A DNA stretch of 64,000 bases from Tritrichomonas musculus (lineage: Eukaryota; Parabasalia; Tritrichomonadida; Tritrichomonadidae). Where the stretch lies: contig JAPFFF010000014.1 in NCBI GenBank assembly GCA_039105265.1, positions 3,534,001 through 3,598,000 on the forward strand, given 5' to 3'. Of the stretch, positions 33,608 to 43,412 are shown piece after piece. Both the position numbers and the translations under genes were made by a program. Within the stretch, counting starts at the first letter, position 1. Every line of letters begins with the position of its first letter. Under the pieces are notes generated by a model that saw only the letters and a list, made by a program, of their open reading frames with translations, was not told the origin of the DNA and ran no database searches.

Positions 33608-34330
33608 TGCTGATAAGAGAATAGTAATGTTATAAACAAATATGGGGAAAATTAAAATTATGCTTTTCCAAACGATCAAAATTCACCTTTTTATACGCGA
33701 TGAAGGTAAAATAAATCAACATTTTATCAAAATCTAGCAACAAAATCTTTATAATAATTTGATATTTTAATACATGCAAGAATCTTGATCTATGTTTAGA
33801 ATATCAGAATTTTTTAACAGAGATTGCGTCATGCCAAGAGATCTCCCTATCTGCCTATTTATCCTTACAAATTCATTGAATGGATTTATTTCAATTTTGA
33901 ATGAATTATTGTCAATATTTTAAGGAGTTGATTATTTGCTATTTTATAAGTCATTTGTAATTCTATTAATATAGATGCTGCATTTTTTTACTAGAAGAAA
34001 ATCCTTATTGCCTTTATCACCATTTCAAATTTTCTTCAGGTTTTGTTAATTGAAATATTCTTATAAATCAACATTTCAGAATTACTTTTACATTTTTGAA
34101 TAAAAAAAATTTTCCAGAATACAATAAAAACATTCAATATTTTGACTCAAATTCAAAATTTCAAAGAAGGTAAAAAGACGATAATTCTTTTATATTTAAT
34201 TATTCAACGACAATTGAAATTTTGTTTGTGTTATAAATTTTTATTATACTCAAAATTAATTGAAATTTGAATTCATTTTCAAAATTGGTAGATATTGTCA
34301 GAAAATATAATAATTTTATGAATTTTTATT
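33608..34330. other. intergenic region 5' of the pseudokinase gene
   Basis: AT-rich, with no gene seen apart from chance frames. Confidence 0.5.
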
Positions 34331-34335
34331 TCATT
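34331..34335 (+). promoter_or_regulatory. candidate initiator (Inr) of the pseudokinase gene
   Basis: TCATT lies 15 nt before the ATG at 34348. It fits the trichomonad initiator and supports that ATG over the upstream in-frame ATG at 34318, which would precede the transcription start. Confidence 0.4.
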
Positions 34336-34347
34336 TATATTTATTCT

Positions 34348-35340
34348 ATGCAACAACAATTTTGGATCCCTCATAACGTAGGGAATTACGCTTTTATTAA
34401 TGAAGTAGAAGAAAACAAGTGGAATGCAATGGATCAAACGTCAAAAAAAGAAGTTTTTGTTCAGATTGTATCAAAAAAAGATTATCAGAATAAAGATTCA
34501 TTTTACAAATTAACAAGATATGTTGAATTGACAAAAAATATACAGTCAAAATACTTTTCAAAATGCCAAGATTTCTTTGAAGATAAACGGTTTTATTACG
34601 TAGTATTGGAAAAACCAGATGGGATTACATTAAAGGAATATGTTGAACAAAATTGTGGAAAAATTACAGAAGAATATGTTAAAAACTTCTTTGTTAATTT
34701 AATTGCCGCTTTCGAAAGTTTAGATTATAACCAATTTTCAATCACTTACAATAACATATACGTAAATAACAACGATTTGCATGATAATACCCATAAATTT
34801 GAGTTGACAATTATACCTTATATGATGAAATACTCGATCAATCCAACATATGTTTTTGAAGCCCCAGAAGTTCTTTTAGGAAAAGCAAAAAATAGTGTTT
34901 CTAATGTTTGGACATGCGGAATTCTTTTATACTATATAACTATTGGTTCTCTTCCATTTTCAGTTACTCCATTTAACGCATCAGAATTTCAGAAAATTAT
35001 GTTAAATGAAAAAATTCAAATCCCAGCTTATGTTCCAGCAGATATCCAAGATCTTCTCACCAGAATGCTAACAAAAAATACTTTCACAAGGATGAAATTT
35101 GAACAATTGTTTAATCATTATTGGGTTAAAAAAGATTCTATGAAGCCAACTGAAAAATCATATCAACATATTAATAAGGAACAATTTCCAAATCTTTGGG
35201 CTCAATCATCAAGTCTCATCAATAAGAGTTTATCAGAAGATTTCATGAAGCAACATCATTTACAGATTCAAATCATAGCTTCTAAAAAAAGGCCTAGCTT
35301 GATAAATGCGGAAAATATAAAAGATATAAATATACTCTAA
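34348..35340 (+). CDS. protein kinase-like protein, predicted pseudokinase
   Basis: The 330-residue protein has the overall layout of a small Ser/Thr kinase. An N-lobe runs to about residue 90, a C-lobe contains FEAPEVLLGKAKNSVSNVWT (the APE and DxW helix-F region), GILLYYITIGSLPF, and a final LLTRMLTKNTFTRMKFEQLF matching the R-containing end of the CAMK-type fold. The catalytic elements are lost. The glycine loop reads VGNYAFINEV, the VAIK lysine position reads VFVQIV, the HRD loop reads FSITYNNIYVN, and the DFG position reads LTIIPYMMK. It should fold but not phosphorylate, so a scaffold or allosteric role is the best guess. The frame is open upstream without an ATG before 34318; I chose 34348 because of the initiator just before it. 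Confidence 0.78.
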   Translation: MQQQFWIPHNVGNYAFINEVEENKWNAMDQTSKKEVFVQIVSKKDYQNKDSFYKLTRYVELTKNIQSKYFSKCQDFFEDKRFYYVVLEKPDGITLKEYVEQNCGKITEEYVKNFFVNLIAAFESLDYNQFSITYNNIYVNNNDLHDNTHKFELTIIPYMMKYSINPTYVFEAPEVLLGKAKNSVSNVWTCGILLYYITIGSLPFSVTPFNASEFQKIMLNEKIQIPAYVPADIQDLLTRMLTKNTFTRMKFEQLFNHYWVKKDSMKPTEKSYQHINKEQFPNLWAQSSSLINKSLSEDFMKQHHLQIQIIASKKRPSLINAENIKDINIL

Positions 35341-35636
35341 TGCGGTAATATTATTACTAAAACTACAAAAGTTAGCCATACATGTGTTTATTGTTTTACA
35401 TCGATTGATTGAGCGATTTTTGTTTGAAATAGCCTTCTTAAATGTTATTAACATTTATTAAATCGTATTGTTTGCTATATAAATATATATTTTTTAATAA
35501 AATTTTTATAGATATTTTAATAACAATAATAAAAAATAGTATTCTTCTAAATCAAATAGGGAGAAATAAGAAGAATATCAATATTTGACCTTAAATCTGT
35601 TTACCCTTCTTGAAAGTTGAAAAATTTTTTAATGAA

Positions 35637-37649
35637 TTATTTTTTCTTTTTTGGCGGTTGCATCATTTCCTTAACAGCTTTATGATCCATAGTTTGGTTT
35701 TCGACATCTTTTAAAATCGGAGGATCGGTTTGGATTGCGATTGACTGCTTATCAACTACAAGATAGGGTAATGCTAATTCATAAATCAAATGATTATTAG
35801 CGAAAAATTCGTCTCCAAAATCTTGAAAAAATTGAGCTAATCTAACTCGACTATTTGATAGAATGTGAATCGATAATTTTTTAATTAAATCGTATGGGGA
35901 TCGATTTATATTTTTTAAAAAGCCTACATATTTGATACATTTTGAAGCTAATATTAATGATTCTTGTTTTGTAAGAACGAATGGTGGTGGTGGCTGTTGC
36001 GAAACAGAAAAATCACTTGCTTCATTAAGTATTGAAGATACCAAGGCTTCTTCATCAGGCATCACTTGTGAAGTTGAAGATGAATTCTTTTCAGACTTAT
36101 GGATTTTATGGCGGCTTTTTGGACGGATTGGAGATGATGCTTTTTTCTTCATTTTTAAGGCAAGCAAATCAAATAAAGTGGCGGGTTGAGATGATTTTGA
36201 AGCATTTTCAGCATCCTCTTGCGCTGGAGGTTCGTCAACTACAGGCGGCTTGGGAAATAAAGATTCAAATTGAGATCCTAAATAGTCGCCAATAATGTCC
36301 TTTTGTGAATTTTCTATGCATTTTGATGCAAAAGAAAGACAAACACAAAATAAGGATAAAGTCAATTGCGCATTTTGACTTTGTAAAAACGAAATATATG
36401 AATGATCTTTGATCAAATTAGTATACTTATAATATGTAATATACCATTTTTTTGCTTCTTCCTCTCTACTACTAATCATTTTGGAAATATCTTCAAACAT
36501 TCCATGGTGAAATACAGAGGATTTGTCAATGTAATCCTGATACTTCTGAAGCTGAACAAATAATTTATCATTAATATCCCATAATTTTTCCATATGCCCT
36601 TTTGTTTGGTTATTTTTTGAAAATTTTATGACTCGAATTTTAGTCAAATCTTTTTCTACTTGACTATAAGTATTTTGAAAATCCTTTAAAACTATTTTAT
36701 AAGATTCCAATTTCTTCGAGAGGGAAGTTTGAGGAGAAATTAATCCTTTTACTGCATTTTCACATGAGACATCTGAAAATTCGTTTGAATAATCAGCTGG
36801 GCTTAATAGGAACAAAGGATCGTTAACAATATCATCAAATGATATCTCTTTGCTTGATAGATATTTACATTTCGGATTTTTATTCCAATTTAAAATATTT
36901 AAGTTTGTTTTAAAGTCTGCTTGGAATATCGAAACAGAATTTTCTGCAACTTCATTTGAAAATTGTGAAAAATGCCTTCTTTTCAAAATTGCATCAGAAA
37001 AAATTGAGGATTCTTCAACTCTTAATGCTTCATTTTCTGATTTTGATATACGATATGCATCAATTAAATCATGAACATTAGAATAATTTTGCTCATCAAG
37101 ATGATGTGACATATATTGACTGTGCTCAATATCAATTATTTTTCGCTGAAGGGTATAGGATAATTCTTCCGAGCGCCTGAAATATAAATCAAGTAATTGG
37201 ATTCTTTTAGCATCATCACTTACACTTTCATTTATAATTTTCTGTAATAAGTAAGGCTTTGTAATTTCATCTTTGGGAGTTATATCATTTTCAAGTGTCT
37301 GGATTGATTTAATCAAAAATTGCAAATCATCTTTTTTATTTTCAGGAATTTTAGTAAATTCTTTATAAAAAGATGTGCATTTTTTAGTATCTTCAAAATT
37401 TTTTATTAAAATGTTTAGCCTCTTTTTTTCGTCTTCAAGCTCTTCCTCTTTCATTGAATTCGATTTTAATTTCTTCAAGAAAAACTTATTTTCTTTATTC
37501 CAAATTGAATATATTTCATTAATAATATCATTTTTGTTTATAATATTATCTGTAACTAACCCATGAGCAATGAGAGAATTAACCCTAGAATCAGCTTTTT
37601 TTGAATTATTTTTTACCATTTCAGTTTGAGATTTGGTGTAGTTTTTCAT
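35637..37649 (-). CDS. 670-residue coiled-coil protein of unknown function
   Basis: Helical, charged segments (residues about 40-130, 150-235, 310-420) alternate with polar linkers. A Ser/Pro/Lys-rich stretch follows (about 470-560, with KKKASSPIRPKSRHKIHKS) and then a more hydrophobic helical domain (about 565-640). The C-terminus is basic (MQPPKKKK). IAIQTDPP and VENQTMD near the end resemble the QTD-type motifs often seen in centrosomal and ciliary coiled-coil proteins, which is weak evidence for a cytoskeletal role. No enzyme domain. It is transcribed away from the vWA-UBC gene, from a shared 189-bp upstream region. Confidence 0.7.
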   Translation of the reverse strand: MKNYTKSQTEMVKNNSKKADSRVNSLIAHGLVTDNIINKNDIINEIYSIWNKENKFFLKKLKSNSMKEEELEDEKKRLNILIKNFEDTKKCTSFYKEFTKIPENKKDDLQFLIKSIQTLENDITPKDEITKPYLLQKIINESVSDDAKRIQLLDLYFRRSEELSYTLQRKIIDIEHSQYMSHHLDEQNYSNVHDLIDAYRISKSENEALRVEESSIFSDAILKRRHFSQFSNEVAENSVSIFQADFKTNLNILNWNKNPKCKYLSSKEISFDDIVNDPLFLLSPADYSNEFSDVSCENAVKGLISPQTSLSKKLESYKIVLKDFQNTYSQVEKDLTKIRVIKFSKNNQTKGHMEKLWDINDKLFVQLQKYQDYIDKSSVFHHGMFEDISKMISSREEEAKKWYITYYKYTNLIKDHSYISFLQSQNAQLTLSLFCVCLSFASKCIENSQKDIIGDYLGSQFESLFPKPPVVDEPPAQEDAENASKSSQPATLFDLLALKMKKKASSPIRPKSRHKIHKSEKNSSSTSQVMPDEEALVSSILNEASDFSVSQQPPPPFVLTKQESLILASKCIKYVGFLKNINRSPYDLIKKLSIHILSNSRVRLAQFFQDFGDEFFANNHLIYELALPYLVVDKQSIAIQTDPPILKDVENQTMDHKAVKEMMQPPKKKK

Positions 37650-37838
37650 ATTTTCATTTTGTGCTGTTCTTTATAACTTTTTCTATTACTCTAAAAACCA
37701 TTAAATCTTACGTATCTGATTAAATAAATAAAAAAAATATATCAAACAAATTATAATGTTTAATGCTTATTTATTTAAATTAATAAAATTATTATTATTT
37801 ATTTGTTTTTTGAAGATACAACAATTCTTAATATTCCA
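37650..37838. promoter_or_regulatory. 189-bp divergent intergenic region
   Basis: The only space between the coiled-coil gene (minus) and the vWA-UBC gene (plus), so it must hold both 5' regions. It is AT-rich; I see no clear initiator at the usual distance from either ATG. Confidence 0.4.
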
Positions 37839-40800
37839 ATGAGCACGTTTAAAATTAATTCATTTTTAATTGAATCATTAACTTTTCCCATGATAAAATA
37901 TCAACTTGACTTTAAACCAAAAATATATGAACTTGAAATTCCCACAGATAAACAACATGAAAATATTAAATATATTCTTCAGCAAATTAATGAAAAAAAT
38001 GAGCGAACTGATCTAACTGATATATTGTTTCAAAACGAAAAAATCGAATTGACATCTAAAATTGATGATTTTGATCTTGATAATATTTTTATTGTTCATG
38101 GACCTTCTTCGAAATTTAATTTATACTCTAATCTTGACATTATTTCAATGAGAAGCCCTGTTGAAATCACTTTGAATCTAAACTTAGATTCACAGCAGAT
38201 TTGTGACGAAGTTAAGAAAATAATTCCTAATGAAAAATCTCGATTTTCTCCTTTTACAATTTCAATTTATGTTTCCGGAGGAATTAAACTAGAAAAAGAT
38301 TTATATTCATTTTTAATTAATTACCATCCATGCAATTTAAATATATACGCTGTTATTACACCTGAAGTTCAACTGACAGATTTAAAATCGCGCCAATCAA
38401 TTTTGGATGCTTACCATTTAAGCAAATCTTCTCAGATAAATATAGCAGGATTAGCTGAATATTTCCATCTTCAAGGATATAAAACAATGGATTTAGCATT
38501 TGCTATTTGCACAATTGTCAATTTTCCTCCAATACCTTTATTATTTATTTCATTAATGAACAGAGGTCTCACAAAGGAACCATTTTTTCATATAATTTCT
38601 CTTCTTCAAACAGTTTTTTTGGGAATTTATCCTCATTTTAATCCAGAAACTGTTTTCGAAAGTACAAATTACTTTTGTCAATACATTTGCTCACAATATG
38701 CACCTGATAATATAATCGCCAAAATAAATGGACAATTTGTTTATGCTCCAGATTTTTTCACTAATACTTCAAATCCATTTAATCAGCTTTGGCAATCTCC
38801 TAGCCACTTAACCTTATTTTCAAATAATTCTGATTTTCATTGTTTTGCAACAAATTCAATCATTCGAGCAAACCCTCCTTGTTTTACTAAGAGTGGATTA
38901 TTGCTAATACAAAAACAGTATCAAAAAAACTTTTTTTTAAATCCAATTACAAAAGATATATTTGAAAAGAGAATTGTATCTCAGTTTCTTCAAACTTTAA
39001 CTGCGAAAGATTCACGTCCTGACATAAAACCAGCTAATGTCAAACAAACTCTAGTTATTTTAGTCGATCGTTCAGAGCACATGAATACAGAAGAACTTCT
39101 TAATATTGAGAAGAAAATCCTGCAAATTTACACAGATAATTCTTGCAGATATCGTGTGATGACATTACATTCATTGATGTCTTTCGGCGCTCACAATATT
39201 TTAGTATCTAAGATGGCAACTTATGATCCACAATTTGCATCAAGGCTGAGATCAATTCAACTTAGAGGGAAATCCGATATATTCAAGGCAATAAACGACG
39301 CTGTCGACTATTTAAACGCTTACAACTGGAATGAGACTAAGCTTGCTTTTCCAAATGCGCAATATAGAGTAGTTCTTGTTACTGCTGGCTATGATGATAA
39401 ACAAGAAATATCAAACACAAAAGAAAAATCCAGTTTTGAAGAAACCATAAATAACTCAAATGAAGATGAAACAGGCAAAACATCTCCTCCCAAAAATTAT
39501 TCAAAAGAAACACCTGATGTTCAACCTATACTTGAATCAAAAGAAGAACAAAACACACAATCTACGCCTTCTCCTTCTAATCCAACAATTAAACCAAAAC
39601 AACAATCAACAAATAATCAACAAAAACAGCAATCCACAAAATCTCAACAAAAACAACAACAAACGAATACTCAAACAAAACAACAATCCATAAATACTCA
39701 GTCAAAAGAACAATTAACAAATAATCAACCAAAACAGCAATCCACAAAATCTCAGCCAAAACAACAATCCACAAAATCTCAAGCAAAACACCAACCCATA
39801 AATACTCAGCCAAAACAACAATCAACAGATTCTCAACCAAAACACCAACCTACAAACGCTCATCCAAAACAACAATCAACAAAATCTCAAACAAAACAAC
39901 AATCCACAAAATCTCAAACAAAACACCAACCCACAAATACTCAGCCAAAACAACAATCAACAAAATCTCAAACAAAACGCCAACCCACAAATACTCAGCC
40001 AAAACAACAATCAACAGATTCTCCACCAAAACAACAATCAACAGATTCTCCACCAAAACAACAATCAACAGATTCTCCACCAAAACAACAATCAACAGAT
40101 TCTCCATCAAAACAACAATCAACAGATTCTCCACCAAAACAACAATCAGAGACAATCAAAGATTCGAACAAATTTAATCAATCTACAAATAATTCTGAAA
40201 AAGGATCCGAAGCACCAAAACAGGACGATAAGGCAAAACCTGACGACCTAATCACTTATGATGAAATTAAAGAAAAACTTTTAGAGAGTAACGTCATTCT
40301 AGATGCCTTTGTAATGAAGCCAGATACACCATTCATACCGACAATTGCCAAGCTCTGCCACTACACGAGCGGCAGCTGCATCTTTATTGATAACGAGCTC
40401 ACAGCAACGAAAACAATTCCACAAGAAGCCTTCCTTAACATAGATTTTCGCCAAACACCTGTTTTTGGCGATGACAGCAGAGATAATTGTGATGAAGAAT
40501 TTCCTAACAAGATGAAAATTAGTGGCAAAAAGAAATCAAGATTAATTTCAGTTAAACAGACATTACCAAAAGCAAGTAACGAACTTACACGGAGAATCAT
40601 TCAAGAATTCAGATACATTGAAAAATTGAATGATCCATCCTTCCACGTTTATATGGATGAAACTAATATTCAACAATGGAGAGTATTTTTAAAGGCCCCA
40701 CCTGGAGCGAATTTAAATGAGAAGTGGTTTTATCTTTTAATTAATTTTCCAGAAAATTATCCATCAAAAGCTCCACTTTTTAAATTTATATCAATCCCAT

Positions 40801-41060
40801 ATCATATTAATATTAATAATGAAGGAAGTATTTGCTTGAATTACCTTAGTGAAGAATATAATTCATCTCTAACAGTAGCTTTTATGATTGTTTGCATTTT
40901 AGAACTTTTGGAAGCACCAAATTACAATGATCCAATCGATATTAACAGAAAAAAGTTTTATCAAGAAAACAAAAATAAATTTTTAGAAAAGGTTAGAGAG
41001 TCTGCTCAAAATGGAAAGGATAACTATGAAGATTGGCTTAAGGTAGTTCAAACAAAATAA
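37839..41060 (+). CDS. vWA domain protein with C-terminal UBC (E2-like) fold
   Basis: The 1,073-residue protein starts at the first in-frame ATG (MSTFKINSFL). After an N-terminal region I do not recognise (1-400), a von Willebrand A domain begins at about 403 with LVILVDRSEHM (MIDAS DxSxxM) and the later GKSDI. It is split by a Lys/Gln/Ser/Thr/Pro repeat region (about 586-771) and resumes at about 806 (NVILDAFVMKPDT, YTSGSCIFID). Residues about 913-1060 are an E2 ubiquitin-conjugating fold: FPENYPSKAPLFKF, then YHININNEGSICLNYL with the candidate catalytic Cys999. The usual HPN is HIN here. DP and PNY near LLEAPNYNDPIDI fit the E2 C-terminal part. The combination suggests a ubiquitin (or ubiquitin-like) ligation protein that also binds partners through the vWA domain. 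Activity is uncertain because of the altered HPN. Confidence 0.8.
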   Translation: MSTFKINSFLIESLTFPMIKYQLDFKPKIYELEIPTDKQHENIKYILQQINEKNERTDLTDILFQNEKIELTSKIDDFDLDNIFIVHGPSSKFNLYSNLDIISMRSPVEITLNLNLDSQQICDEVKKIIPNEKSRFSPFTISIYVSGGIKLEKDLYSFLINYHPCNLNIYAVITPEVQLTDLKSRQSILDAYHLSKSSQINIAGLAEYFHLQGYKTMDLAFAICTIVNFPPIPLLFISLMNRGLTKEPFFHIISLLQTVFLGIYPHFNPETVFESTNYFCQYICSQYAPDNIIAKINGQFVYAPDFFTNTSNPFNQLWQSPSHLTLFSNNSDFHCFATNSIIRANPPCFTKSGLLLIQKQYQKNFFLNPITKDIFEKRIVSQFLQTLTAKDSRPDIKPANVKQTLVILVDRSEHMNTEELLNIEKKILQIYTDNSCRYRVMTLHSLMSFGAHNILVSKMATYDPQFASRLRSIQLRGKSDIFKAINDAVDYLNAYNWNETKLAFPNAQYRVVLVTAGYDDKQEISNTKEKSSFEETINNSNEDETGKTSPPKNYSKETPDVQPILESKEEQNTQSTPSPSNPTIKPKQQSTNNQQKQQSTKSQQKQQQTNTQTKQQSINTQSKEQLTNNQPKQQSTKSQPKQQSTKSQAKHQPINTQPKQQSTDSQPKHQPTNAHPKQQSTKSQTKQQSTKSQTKHQPTNTQPKQQSTKSQTKRQPTNTQPKQQSTDSPPKQQSTDSPPKQQSTDSPPKQQSTDSPSKQQSTDSPPKQQSETIKDSNKFNQSTNNSEKGSEAPKQDDKAKPDDLITYDEIKEKLLESNVILDAFVMKPDTPFIPTIAKLCHYTSGSCIFIDNELTATKTIPQEAFLNIDFRQTPVFGDDSRDNCDEEFPNKMKISGKKKSRLISVKQTLPKASNELTRRIIQEFRYIEKLNDPSFHVYMDETNIQQWRVFLKAPPGANLNEKWFYLLINFPENYPSKAPLFKFISIPYHININNEGSICLNYLSEEYNSSLTVAFMIVCILELLEAPNYNDPIDINRKKFYQENKNKFLEKVRESAQNGKDNYEDWLKVVQTK
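39594..40150 (+). repeat. 27-bp coding minisatellite (about 20 units)
   Basis: In-frame repeat of nine residues, consensus PKQQSTDSP with variants (PKQQSTKSQ, PKHQPTNTQ, KQQSTNNQQ). The last five or six units are nearly identical (CCAAAACAACAATCAACAGA...), showing recent expansion at the 3' end, whereas the 5' units are diverged. It lies inside the vWA-UBC gene and inserts a flexible, disordered segment within the vWA fold. The minus-strand frames over it are artefacts of the repeat. Confidence 0.92.
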
Positions 41061-41168
41061 GCCAAAATTCTTCATACTATATAGGTTATATATATTTTTG
41101 TAAAAGATTTTGCAAAAAATTGTTTTGAATTTTTCGACCAAATAAACCTTTAATTTTTTTAAAAATTT

Positions 41169-41173
41169 TCATT
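41169..41173 (+). promoter_or_regulatory. candidate initiator (Inr) of the ARM-like gene
   Basis: TCATT lies 14 nt before the ATG at 41183, matching the trichomonad initiator position. An out-of-frame ATG at 41175 lies between them. Confidence 0.35.
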
Positions 41174-41182
41174 TATGGAAAT

Positions 41183-42532
41183 ATGGATGATTCACAATCC
41201 TGTCGGAGAAGTATAAGATTTTCAGAAGATAATGATCTTATGGCTCCATTATATGATGAAAAATTAAAATTAGATTTTTCTAATCATTTAGTTCAATTGA
41301 GAAAGGGAAACCCAGATGAAATAGCTCGCTTCATGCGCTATTTTCAAATTAACTCACCAGAAAAACTTTTGACAGCAATTACATCAGAACAAAATTTTCA
41401 TGCATTTTTAAAAGAAGCAATACTATCAGATAATGATTTTAGTCAATTTAATGGATTATACGTTATTTCGCTAATAACAAATACTGATGAAGACTTCAGC
41501 TTTTTAATAGATCCTCAAATACTAACTTTTCTTTTGCAAAAAATTAATGATGATTATTATGGATATAGATTAATTGCATTAACAATTATAAACAATCTAC
41601 TTATTCAATACAGAAACACTTATGATTTTTTTTCACAGATGAATCTTGCTAATCAATTGAAATTCATAGCAGATTTTCGAAGTGAAAGTAACAATGAAGA
41701 GTATATGGAAGCATTTAAACGCAAAGAAATGATACTTGATGAAATTTCATACACAATTTATATAATAACAAAAGAAGATAAAAACACAAATACTAAATTA
41801 TTTAAAATTGAAGAGGCCCCAATTCTTTGGGATACTTTGCTTTTTTTATTTGATCAATACGATGATACAACATTAAGAAGAAGAATAATTGGATCAATGG
41901 CAAATATTATATCAGCTGGCTTTATAGGGCAAATATCTGAAAGTATGATGGACTTTTTTTCATGGGTGGTTATTGATTCAATGGATTTATTAACAGCTTT
42001 CTCCTATTTTGTAACATGTTTACCAAAAATCGACGATTTTTTTACAGAATTAATTAGACGTGGCATTTTAGATAATATGGCAGAAGTCATTGAAAGGGAT
42101 TCAGACCAAAATCCTGAAGAAATTTACAGAATGCTTGGCGAAATAAGATTTGCAACTGATAACCAAGATTTTATGGCCTTGACATTGAAGAAGTTGAAAG
42201 GTCCTGCAAAATATTATACAAGAGTTGAAATTGTTTATTATTTATCTCGCATTATTTATCCAACATCAACTGCTTTGATTCAATTATTAATGAATCATGA
42301 CGTTTTTCTTGATATTACTGAAATAATGTCTAGTGAAGAAGCAGAAGTTGTTCATTTTTGCCTTGACTTCATTTATAATGTATTAGATTGCTATACTAAA
42401 GCTTTTCAGAAAAAAGCTTCTACATTTCCAAGTGCTAACATAATTGAAACTGATCTAAGCGAAATGGTATCAAAAATCGATGATGAAGCAGATGAAAAAA
42501 TTCGTATTATTCTGGAAAAGTTTGATGAATAA
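41183..42532 (+). CDS. armadillo/HEAT-like helical repeat protein
   Basis: The 449-residue protein is almost entirely helical, with repeated hydrophobic helix pairs (for example YRLIALTIINNLLIQY, LRRRIIGSMANIISAG, EIVYYLSRIIYPTSTAL, VVHFCLDFIYNVLD). This pattern fits an armadillo or HEAT solenoid. The N-terminus has a short basic piece (CRRSIRF), which might be a remnant importin-beta-binding element of an importin-alpha-like protein, but the Trp/Asn pockets of a true importin alpha are not evident. I would expect a protein-binding scaffold in cytoplasm or nucleus. It lies 122 bp downstream of the vWA-UBC gene on the same strand. Confidence 0.65.
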   Translation: MDDSQSCRRSIRFSEDNDLMAPLYDEKLKLDFSNHLVQLRKGNPDEIARFMRYFQINSPEKLLTAITSEQNFHAFLKEAILSDNDFSQFNGLYVISLITNTDEDFSFLIDPQILTFLLQKINDDYYGYRLIALTIINNLLIQYRNTYDFFSQMNLANQLKFIADFRSESNNEEYMEAFKRKEMILDEISYTIYIITKEDKNTNTKLFKIEEAPILWDTLLFLFDQYDDTTLRRRIIGSMANIISAGFIGQISESMMDFFSWVVIDSMDLLTAFSYFVTCLPKIDDFFTELIRRGILDNMAEVIERDSDQNPEEIYRMLGEIRFATDNQDFMALTLKKLKGPAKYYTRVEIVYYLSRIIYPTSTALIQLLMNHDVFLDITEIMSSEEAEVVHFCLDFIYNVLDCYTKAFQKKASTFPSANIIETDLSEMVSKIDDEADEKIRIILEKFDE

Positions 42533-43412
42533 ATACTTATATAGATTTTCTATTTGAATAAATAAAGAAATTATTATTGCTCATCATAATTCATTTTTTT
42601 TATTTCTGAAAAAGTTATGATATAATTTGGGTTAAATACATTTTCAAAATATCTCATTAAATATTTTGAATTTAAATGATATTTTAATTAATATTAATAT
42701 ATTTTTATATTTATAAAATTACAATGATTATTACAATAATTTTTTTTATGAAAAAAATTAAGATAAATACATTTTTTTTTTTCTTAATACTCTTGAAAAG
42801 TTTATTTTGATTTGCAAAAAAATACAAGTAAGGGAATAATTTGGACAATTAAATTTTATTCTGTTTGATTAGGAAACCTAAGCTAAATCAGATGAAAATT
42901 AAATTAAAAAGCCAATATTTGTTTTTTTAGGAAAAAAGTTGATGATTTAATTCTTACATTGAAATGATTTTTGAATGCAATTTCAATATTCTTTTATCCT
43001 TCAAAAAGTGAATATTGAAAAGAATTGAATATTGTAAATAAGCTCTTAACGTACAAATTTCAAATCTTCACAATAAATTTGATTTTTTTCTTAAATTTTA
43101 CCAACAATTACACTCATTTTGATTTAGAGAATGATATGCAATCAAATTGCTCCATTATTAAGCTAGTTTTAATTTTGACTTATTGAAGTTATTGTTTTCT
43201 TTTTTTTTGAGTGATAAAAACTTCTCAATTTTTTTCAAAACGATGATAAGATAAAGATTTGAATTAAACCTCGCTAACATCAAAACAACTAGAATTTAAA
43301 TAATAATAAATAAAGAAAAAAAGAGACTTTCATTTTATTTTATTTAATAATTCATTCAAATTTTCATAAGGTAATGCTTTCAATTATTGATAGGTTTTAA
43401 GATTATTATAAA
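42533..43412. other. 880-bp intergenic region 5' of the BEACH gene
   Basis: AT-rich, with no gene seen. Candidate initiator-like TCATA/TCATT motifs occur around 43350-43370, some 45-60 nt upstream of the BEACH start. Confidence 0.45.

Noticed and set aside
34318-34347. Upstream ATG at 34318 as the pseudokinase start
   Set aside because: It lies before the likely initiator at 34331, and the extra residues are hydrophobic AT-rich translation; 34348 is preferred.
37803-37838. Start of the vWA-UBC gene at a TTG
   Set aside because: No reason to invoke a non-ATG start in this organism when an in-frame ATG follows at 37839.
39589-40155. Minus-strand Val/Leu/Ile-rich frames as membrane-protein genes
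   Set aside because: They are the reverse reading of the 27-bp coding minisatellite of the vWA-UBC gene.
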